A stretch of 7,318 nt of DNA, taken from NCBI GenBank assembly GCA_946409145.1, contig CAMJVA010000080.1, forward strand, positions 1-7,318, written 5' to 3'. Below, piece by piece: positions 1 through 4,430 of the stretch; position 1 is the stretch's first letter, and every line of letters begins with the position of its first letter. The position numbers and the translations under genes were made by a program. Origin of the DNA: an uncultured Enterococcus sp. GTDB lineage: Bacteria > Bacillota > Bacilli > Lactobacillales > Enterococcaceae. Under the pieces are notes generated by a model that saw nothing but the letters and a program-made list of their open reading frames with translations, was not told the origin of the DNA and did no database searches.

Positions 1-2
1 AC

Positions 3-42
3 AAAAAAATTGAACCGATAGAATTATTTCTATCAGTCCAAT
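3..42 (-). terminator. Intrinsic terminator after yugP and its 3' repeat
   Basis: On the minus strand a 14-bp stem (arms 28-41 and 10-23) closes a four-base ATAA loop and is followed by seven T residues (positions 9-3). Two of the stem pairs are G-U pairs that are possible only in minus-strand RNA (38/13 and 35/16), which supports termination of the yugP message rather than of anything on the plus strand. It is the natural end of the yugP transcript, about 215 bases after the stop codon. Confidence 0.85.
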
Positions 43-53
43 AAATTATAGTG

Positions 54-249
54 CCCTTAAATCTTAATAAAAGTTGGTCCAAAAATAACTCTTTGATCAA
101 AATATAAGTGGAACCATTACCAAAATATGAAAAGCTATTTTCGGATGCTTCCTCCTTATGCTCGTTGTAAACTACATGTATCGTTGGACTATTGAAACCA
201 TCACGTCCAACTTATATCTTGAGGTTAAACACTTTTGTCCCATCATCCA
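54..249 (-). repeat. Dispersed intergenic repeat, copy A (yugP 3' region)
   Basis: This non-coding stretch begins about 6 bases after the yugP stop and shares ordered blocks with 4286-4417. The block at 224-239 (16 bases, GTTAAACACTTTTGTC) is identical to 4395-4410. The block at 150-158 (TCCTCCTTA) matches 4377-4385. The block at 122-146 (25 bases) is identical to 4350-4374. The block at 54-71 (18 bases) is identical to 4286-4303. The sequence between blocks is diverged but alignable. The 25-base block includes GAAAAGCTATTTTC, which folds as a 5-bp stem with a 4-base loop. This copy carries about 57 more bases (165-223) than copy B. No protein-coding frame is shared by the two copies. Placement immediately after a stop codon and before a terminator on the same strand in both cases suggests that it is transcribed as a 3' untranslated region. 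The function is unknown. Confidence 0.85.
183..211 (-). repeat. Inverted repeat inside the copy A insertion
   Basis: GTTGGAC (183-189) and GTCCAAC (205-211) are perfect 7-bp inverted arms around a 15-base loop. The hairpin lies wholly inside the stretch that copy A has and copy B lacks. No T-run follows on either strand, so it is not a terminator. It may be an RNA stem in the yugP 3' untranslated region. Its significance is unproven. Confidence 0.5.
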
Positions 250-255
250 TTTTAA

Positions 256-957
256 TTAATCGTCTCTTCTGCCACCAAATAAAAGAATTAAACGTAAAAG
301 TTGTAAGAAGGTACTTAAGGCTCCTGCCACATAAGTTAAGGCAGCGGCAATTAATACTTTTCTGACTAAAGGCACTTCTTCTTCTGTCAGTAAATTTCCT
401 TCAGATAGAATTTTAATAGCTCGTCTTGAAGCATCAAACTCTACAGGCAAAGTTACTAATTGAAATAATAAGGCTAAAGAAAAAGCAAAAATTCCTAAAT
501 AAATTAATGTCCGATTTCCTCCAAGTAACACTCCCACTAAAATAATTGGAAAGGCAATGGTGGACCCTAGATTTGCCACAGGAACAATAGCGTGGCGTAA
601 TTTCATGGGAAAATAATTCACTTGATCTTGGACTGCGTGACCACATTCATGAGCTGCCACACCAATTGCCGCTACAGAAGTTTGTTGGGCAGTACTTTCT
701 GATAAATTTAAAGTTTTATTTTGGGAGTTATAGTTATCTGTTAAATTTCCCCCAATGGGATGAATAGACACATTTGTAATGCCACTATCTTGCAAAATAA
801 ACTGTGCTGCTTGGGATCCAGTGATATTTTTTTGACTTTTCACTTGGTTATACTTATTAAAGGTTGAATTCACATAAGCACTGGCTGCTCCAGATAAAAC
901 AAGGCCAATAATCACTAAAATATAAGTGGGATCCCAGAAAAACATTGATCCGTACAT
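256..957 (-). CDS. yugP: YugP-type membrane zinc metallopeptidase
   Basis: A predicted integral-membrane zinc-dependent peptidase of 233 aa, the usual length for the YugP family (Zn_peptidase_2); physiological substrates are not established. The zincin motif HECGH is at residues 103-107 (AAHECGHAVQDQ), giving two histidine zinc ligands and the catalytic glutamate. A downstream PVEFDAS segment at 171-177 probably supplies the third ligand, Glu173. Hydrophobic segments near 10-28, 125-146, 150-170 and 203-226 suggest four membrane spans, with the HECGH helix in the first, mostly soluble loop. The ATG at 957 follows AAGGGGGAG (962-970) by four bases. Met5 would be 16 bases away, so Met1 is preferred. 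It lies 71 bp after nrnA, with an extended -10 sequence between and no terminator. The stop is followed directly by repeat copy A. Family assignment is secure; the role is not. Confidence 0.93.
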   Translation of the reverse strand: MYGSMFFWDPTYILVIIGLVLSGAASAYVNSTFNKYNQVKSQKNITGSQAAQFILQDSGITNVSIHPIGGNLTDNYNSQNKTLNLSESTAQQTSVAAIGVAAHECGHAVQDQVNYFPMKLRHAIVPVANLGSTIAFPIILVGVLLGGNRTLIYLGIFAFSLALLFQLVTLPVEFDASRRAIKILSEGNLLTEEEVPLVRKVLIAAALTYVAGALSTFLQLLRLILLFGGRRDD

Positions 958-961
958 AATG

Positions 962-992
962 CTCCCCCTTAAGATTTTTCTCTAGTATACCA
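962..992 (-). promoter_or_regulatory. yugP extended -10 promoter and ribosome binding site
   Basis: On the minus strand TGGTATACT (984-992) matches the extended -10 pattern TGnTATAAT with one mismatch; no convincing -35 hexamer is found 16-18 bases upstream, as is common for extended -10 promoters. AAGGGGGAG (962-970) is the ribosome binding site. Transcription would start near 977, giving a short leader. Because no terminator separates nrnA from yugP, this may be an internal promoter of a longer operon. Confidence 0.55.
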
Positions 993-1028
993 TGAATCAA
1001 CTAAAATTCTTTGTTATTAAATTGTCCT

Positions 1029-1982
1029 TTAGACCTTTTTAAACTCTTGCACAATTTTTTGTAATTCTTGATAAATTTCTTGGGCTTCTTTTAAGTCTTT
1101 TGCTTTGGCCCCACTTGCTAAAGGATGACCGCCTCCATGGTGATGTTTAGCTAATCCATTAATCACTGGACCTTTTGAACGAAGACGTACTCGGTAAGTC
1201 CCATCTTCTTGATAAACAAAAATACACCAAGAAAGAACACTTTCAATTTTTCCTGGAAGGGACACAATGGCAGAAGTTTCTGCATCACTTACTTGATATT
1301 TATTCATAATTTCTTCTGATAATAATAAAGAGCCCGCTCCAAATTCATCCACTTGTAAATTTTCAAACACATAACCAAATAACTTCGCTACTTTTTCACT
1401 GACTTGATCAATTTGCCGGTTTAATAAAGCTGCGTCAAAGTGAAATTCTCGCAACTTGCTCACAAGGGCAAAAGTTTTTCCTGTAGTCGCTGGATATAAA
1501 AATCTCCCAGTATCCCCCACGATTCCTGCGTAAAGTAAACGTGCTCCATTATCTGATAAAGAAAGTTCATCTTCATGGGTAAAATAAAAATCTGCTACAA
1601 TTTCAGCGCAAGAAGAAGCGGTAGTATCCACATAGCAAATATCCCCGTAAGGTTCATCATTAGGGTGATGATCTATTTTAATTAGTTCTTGGCCTTTTGC
1701 ATAATTTTTCCCATCAATTCTTGGAGTATTAGCCGTGTCCACTACGATCACTAAAGCATTGGCATAATCTTTTTCCAATACTTCATCCATTGTTTCTAAG
1801 TATTCTAACCCTTCAGGCTGTCCTCCTGCCATTAATACTTTTTTTTCTGGAAAACTGGTTTTAATAATTTCTGCTAGTCCTCCTTGAGAACCAATGGCAT
1901 CAGGATCTGGACGTTGGTGACGATGAATAATAATCGTCTCATATTGTTTTATTTTTGCTAGAATTTGATCTGTTATAGTCAT
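1029..1982 (-). CDS. nrnA: DHH/DHHA1 phosphoesterase, NrnA-type nanoRNase / pAp phosphatase
   Basis: A cytoplasmic Mn-dependent phosphoesterase. NrnA of Bacillus degrades oligoribonucleotides of 2-5 nt and dephosphorylates pAp; the related Pde2/DhhP enzymes of Lactobacillales cleave pApA from c-di-AMP turnover. The 317 aa match the family length. The N-terminal DHH domain shows HRH (20-22) and RPDPDA (24-29), Asp82 in VVDT, the signature DHH at 104-106, and GDTGRF (156-161) with Asp157. The C-terminal DHHA1 domain ends in HHGGGHPLASGA (281-292), the substrate-binding loop. All expected metal ligands are present. The start is ATG; a TAA lies four codons upstream in frame, so no longer start exists. 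The ribosome binding site AAAGGAG is unusually distant (16 bases). It is the third gene after ytkL and ytoI, 70 bp from ytoI with no terminator. The choice between NrnA and Pde2 activity cannot be settled from sequence alone. Confidence 0.93.
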   Translation of the reverse strand: MTITDQILAKIKQYETIIIHRHQRPDPDAIGSQGGLAEIIKTSFPEKKVLMAGGQPEGLEYLETMDEVLEKDYANALVIVVDTANTPRIDGKNYAKGQELIKIDHHPNDEPYGDICYVDTTASSCAEIVADFYFTHEDELSLSDNGARLLYAGIVGDTGRFLYPATTGKTFALVSKLREFHFDAALLNRQIDQVSEKVAKLFGYVFENLQVDEFGAGSLLLSEEIMNKYQVSDAETSAIVSLPGKIESVLSWCIFVYQEDGTYRVRLRSKGPVINGLAKHHHGGGHPLASGAKAKDLKEAQEIYQELQKIVQEFKKV

Positions 1983-1998
1983 TTTTAAAGTTTAGACA

Positions 1999-2005
1999 CT
2001 CCTTT
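1999..2005 (-). promoter_or_regulatory. Distant ribosome binding site of nrnA
   Basis: AAAGGAG on the minus strand ends 16 bases before the nrnA ATG, well beyond the usual 5-9. Five-base arms TAAAG (2002-2006) and CTTTA (1986-1990) could pair across the site, overlapping it and shortening the effective distance. No better Shine-Dalgarno sequence exists between it and the start, and the in-frame TAA at 1992-1994 excludes a longer protein. Confidence 0.6.
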
Positions 2006-2052
2006 ATTTTTAAGTACTGAAATAAATTTTAAAAGATAGTCATTGAAATTTT

Positions 2053-3378
2053 TTAATTAGGACGTTCCATGACTTGACAAATAACAATGGCTTTAGCCAC
2101 AATACTATTTTCTAAGTAAACTTCAATATCTAGTTTGGCTGAGCGTCTGCCAATTTCTAAAATTCTTGGACGAATAGAAAGTTCACTTTCCAGTTGGATT
2201 AAACGGAAATAATGAAGGTTCACTTGTTCGATTAAAACATTTCTTCTTTGTTGACTCACCATGACTCTTTGAGTAGCAGTGGTGATTAATTCACTTAAAA
2301 CACCAAAAGAAATGGTTCCTACGCCATTTACCATTTGTGGAGTTACCGTGAAACGATATTCATAGCCATCTTTCACCTTAGTATCTTCTACAGCGTAAAC
2401 TTGACCAGAGATTTGATCAGATAAAGTGTCTGCAATTTGTGGTTGCCGTTGCACTAGCTGCATGGCTTTCATGACGTCTCGTCTAGAAACAATTCCCACT
2501 AAGGTTAAATCATCTTCCACTACTGGCATCACTTCAAGACCGTCCCAAATCATTTGGTGAGATACACTAGCGACACTCATGGCTTTTTTTACTGCCATGG
2601 GGTCTTTTGTCATGGCTTTGTCTAGTGTTTGAGTATCATTTTTTCCCACTACGTCTTTAGCCGTGATAATTCCTAACAAGCGTAAATGTTGATTCACCAC
2701 TGGAAAGCGCGAATGACCAGAAGTTTCCGCTAGTTTTCGGTATTCAGAAATGGTCTCTTGCCCCGTTAAGTAGTTGGTTTTTTCTAAAGGAGTATAAATA
2801 TCAGACACTAACATAATATCTTTTTTAATTAATTGATCTGATAAAGCTCGGTTAATTAACGTTGCCACTGTAAAAGTATCATAGGTAGTAGATAAAACCG
2901 GTAAAGATAATTCATCTGCTAATTTAGAAATTTCAGGACTGGTTTTAAATCCTCCTGTAATGAGTACTGCAGCGCCTAATTCTAAAGCGAGTTTTTGAAC
3001 TTCAACACGGTTTCCCACAATCATTAAAGAACCTTTAGTAATGTAGCGTTCCATGGCATCTTCTGTCATGGCCCCAATGACAAATTTATTTAAATCTTTG
3101 TCTAAGCCGTTATCGCCACCTAATACTTCTCCTTCAATAATTTTCACTACTTCAGCAAAAGTAAGGCGTTCAATATTTTTCTTTAATTTTCTTTCAATTC
3201 GAATGGTTCCCACTCGTTGAATAGTAGACACTAAGCCCACATTTTCTGCATCTTTAATTGCTCTATAGGCCGTTCCTTCACTAACCTTAAGATTTTTTGC
3301 AATGCTTCTTACACTAATCCGTTCTCCTACAGGTAAAGATTCAATATATGAGAGGATTTGATCATGTTTTGTTGCCAA
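2053..3378 (-). CDS. ytoI: YtoI-type regulator: HTH, DRTGG, CBS pair, hotdog domain
   Basis: A 441-aa cytoplasmic multidomain protein with the architecture of Bacillus YtoI, for which no targets are established. Residues 5-62 form a winged helix-turn-helix (VRSIAKNLKVSEGTAYRAIK resembles GntR-type readers). Residues about 75-185 match the DRTGG domain (ITGGF near 140-144). Residues about 190-310 form a tandem CBS pair (SRFPVVNQ..LLGIITAKDV and EVMPVVEDD..LVGIVSRRDV), a module that commonly binds adenosine nucleotides. Residues about 325-440 resemble a hotdog thioesterase fold. The start is TTG: AAGGAGGG (3385-3392) sits seven bases upstream, and the N-terminus MATKHDQIL agrees with homologues as remembered. 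It follows ytkL by 35 bp and precedes nrnA by 70 bp. DNA binding controlled by a small ligand is inferred. Whether the hotdog domain is catalytic is unclear. Confidence 0.92.
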   Translation of the reverse strand: MATKHDQILSYIESLPVGERISVRSIAKNLKVSEGTAYRAIKDAENVGLVSTIQRVGTIRIERKLKKNIERLTFAEVVKIIEGEVLGGDNGLDKDLNKFVIGAMTEDAMERYITKGSLMIVGNRVEVQKLALELGAAVLITGGFKTSPEISKLADELSLPVLSTTYDTFTVATLINRALSDQLIKKDIMLVSDIYTPLEKTNYLTGQETISEYRKLAETSGHSRFPVVNQHLRLLGIITAKDVVGKNDTQTLDKAMTKDPMAVKKAMSVASVSHQMIWDGLEVMPVVEDDLTLVGIVSRRDVMKAMQLVQRQPQIADTLSDQISGQVYAVEDTKVKDGYEYRFTVTPQMVNGVGTISFGVLSELITTATQRVMVSQQRRNVLIEQVNLHYFRLIQLESELSIRPRILEIGRRSAKLDIEVYLENSIVAKAIVICQVMERPN

Positions 3379-3384
3379 AATTTT

Positions 3385-3392
3385 CCCTCCTT
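3385..3392 (-). promoter_or_regulatory. Ribosome binding site deciding the TTG start of ytoI
   Basis: AAGGAGGG on the minus strand, with GGAGG seven bases before TTG at 3378. The next candidate methionines inside the frame come only after the helix-turn-helix, so the TTG is needed for a complete DNA-binding domain. Confidence 0.85.
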
Positions 3393-3413
3393 CAGGTAAC
3401 TGTTGCTTATTTT

Positions 3414-4091
3414 TTAAAAGGTCATAGTGTCTCCAGAATTTAAAACTATTATTTTTTCTTCTGATAAATATTTTTTCAATTGGAGAGGGTTTTGTTCAAT
3501 AACTGGAAACGTATTGTAATGAATTGGAACTACTTTTTTTGCTTCAATGACTTTAGCGCATAAAGCAGCCTCTTTCAGTCCCATGGTGAAATTATCTCCA
3601 ATAGGTAAAAAAGCAAGGTCAATTTCAAAAGGCGCTAATAATTTCATATCAGAAAAATAAGCGGTATCCCCAGCAAAATACAAGGTTTTCCCTTCAATTT
3701 CTAATAAAAATCCAGCCGCTTCCCCTAAATAAATAATATTTTCGCCTTGAGTAAAGCTAGAAGAATGTTGGGCAAATACCATTTTTACTTTTCCAAAAGG
3801 AAATTGAAAACTTCCCCCAATATTCATTCCATGAGCTTTCACTCCTTGAAAGCTTGCCCAAGTAGCAAGCTCTGCAATAGCAATGACCAAGGCATTCTCT
3901 TTTTTGGCAATGGGAATTAAATCTCCAATATGATCATTATGCCCATGGGTCGCTAAAATATAATCACAATGCACGTCTTCATTTCTCACAGTACTTAAAG
4001 GATTGTCAGTAAAAAATGGGTCGATTAAAATTTTTGGGCCGTTTTCCAGCTCAATACTACAGGTTGCATGCCCATAATAAGTAATTTTCAT
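3414..4091 (-). CDS. ytkL: UPF0173 metallo-beta-lactamase-fold hydrolase YtkL
   Basis: A soluble metal-dependent hydrolase of the metallo-beta-lactamase fold, 225 aa, matching the UPF0173/YtkL family length; the physiological substrate is not established. It begins MKITYYGHATCSIE, the typical first beta strands. The metal motif HGHNDHIGD is at 49-57 and complete (His49, His51, Asp53, His54). Further ligands are His109 (FAQHSSS), Asp142 (YFAGDTAYF) and His191 (VPIHYNTFP), so an intact dinuclear site is expected. The ATG at 4091 follows AAGGAGG (4101-4107) by nine bases. It is the first gene of the ytkL-ytoI-nrnA unit. From memory, B. subtilis has the same gene order with the small gene ytpI between ytoI and nrnA. 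Here the 70-bp gap leaves no room for ytpI. Confidence 0.93.
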   Translation of the reverse strand: MKITYYGHATCSIELENGPKILIDPFFTDNPLSTVRNEDVHCDYILATHGHNDHIGDLIPIAKKENALVIAIAELATWASFQGVKAHGMNIGGSFQFPFGKVKMVFAQHSSSFTQGENIIYLGEAAGFLLEIEGKTLYFAGDTAYFSDMKLLAPFEIDLAFLPIGDNFTMGLKEAALCAKVIEAKKVVPIHYNTFPVIEQNPLQLKKYLSEEKIIVLNSGDTMTF

Positions 4092-4128
4092 GAACTCTCT
4101 CCTCCTTTTTTCCTTTATGCTCTTATTA

Positions 4129-4137
4129 ATTATAACA
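4129..4137 (-). promoter_or_regulatory. Extended -10 promoter of the ytkL-ytoI-nrnA operon
   Basis: On the minus strand TGTTATAAT is a perfect extended -10 (TGn plus TATAAT). The hexamer 17 bases upstream (TACTAA, 4152-4157) is a poor -35, which an extended -10 can tolerate. The expected start near 4122 gives a leader of about 30 bases containing the ribosome binding site AAGGAGG at 4101-4107. Confidence 0.75.
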
Positions 4138-4156
4138 GAAAATAAAAATAATTAGT

Positions 4157-4190
4157 ACAGTAATCTAGCACAGTGGAAAGTTTTTACTGT
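4157..4190. repeat. ACAGT dyad upstream of the ytkL promoter
   Basis: ACAGTAA (4157-4163) and TTACTGT (4184-4190) are perfect 7-base inverted arms; a further direct ACAGT lies at 4170-4174. The cluster touches the -35 position and extends upstream, as expected of an operator or activator site. No T-run follows it, so it is not a terminator. It does not match an operator consensus I can name with confidence. Confidence 0.35.
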
Positions 4191-4252
4191 CAAAAAGCTT
4201 TATTTCAAATAATAATCTTCCTTAAAAGACCCTTGAGAGAAAATTAAACACT

Positions 4253-4290
4253 AAAAAAGGGAGTGGGACATGATTATGTCCCATTCCCTT
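4253..4290 (-). terminator. Intrinsic terminator of rnjB
   Basis: In minus-strand RNA the arms 4276-4290 and 4257-4271 form a 15-position stem around the loop AATC, with one internal A-C mismatch, followed by TTTTTT (4258-4253). The core GGGACAT/ATGTCCC is very GC rich for this genome. It lies about 140 bases after the rnjB stop and separates rnjB from the ytkL operon. Confidence 0.9.
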
Positions 4291-4417
4291 AAATCTTAAT
4301 AAACGGTGATCCAAAAGTAACTCCTTCAGAAATAAGTCGAATAATCACAAAAATATGAAAAGCTATTTTCGGATTATCCTCCTTAATTCTCGGAGTTAAA
4401 CACTTTTGTCTCATCCT
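4286..4417 (-). repeat. Dispersed intergenic repeat, copy B (rnjB 3' region)
   Basis: Copy B begins 13 bases after the rnjB stop and holds in the same order the blocks found after yugP: 4395-4410 (=224-239), 4377-4385 (=150-158), 4350-4374 (=122-146) and 4286-4303 (=54-71). Its 3' edge runs into the terminator arm. GTGAT and ATCAC (minus strand, 4344-4348 and 4307-4311) can pair. The homologous part of copy A has the bulged pair TGGTTCCA with TGGACCA, so pairing is kept although bases differ. On the minus strand the TAAGGAGGA block resembles a Shine-Dalgarno sequence, but no start codon follows at usable distance. A 9-base TTAAACACT occurs at 4396-4404 in the element and again at 4244-4252 beyond the terminator. 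Confidence 0.85.
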
Positions 4418-4430
4418 CTTTTAGTTTGAA

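Noticed and set aside
212..250. Twelve-residue frame MDDGTKVFNLKI in repeat copy A (minus strand)
   Set aside because: It has no ribosome binding site and copy B lacks both the ATG and the frame, so it is not a conserved peptide of the repeat.
434..646. A 70-codon open frame on the minus strand inside yugP
   Set aside because: It lies entirely within yugP in another frame, has no ribosome binding site, and its composition (Ser, Arg, Phe rich, low complexity) is that of a shadow frame.
958..1028. Terminator between nrnA and yugP
   Set aside because: The best inverted arms are only four bases (GAAT/ATTC) with no T-run after them, so read-through into yugP is likely.
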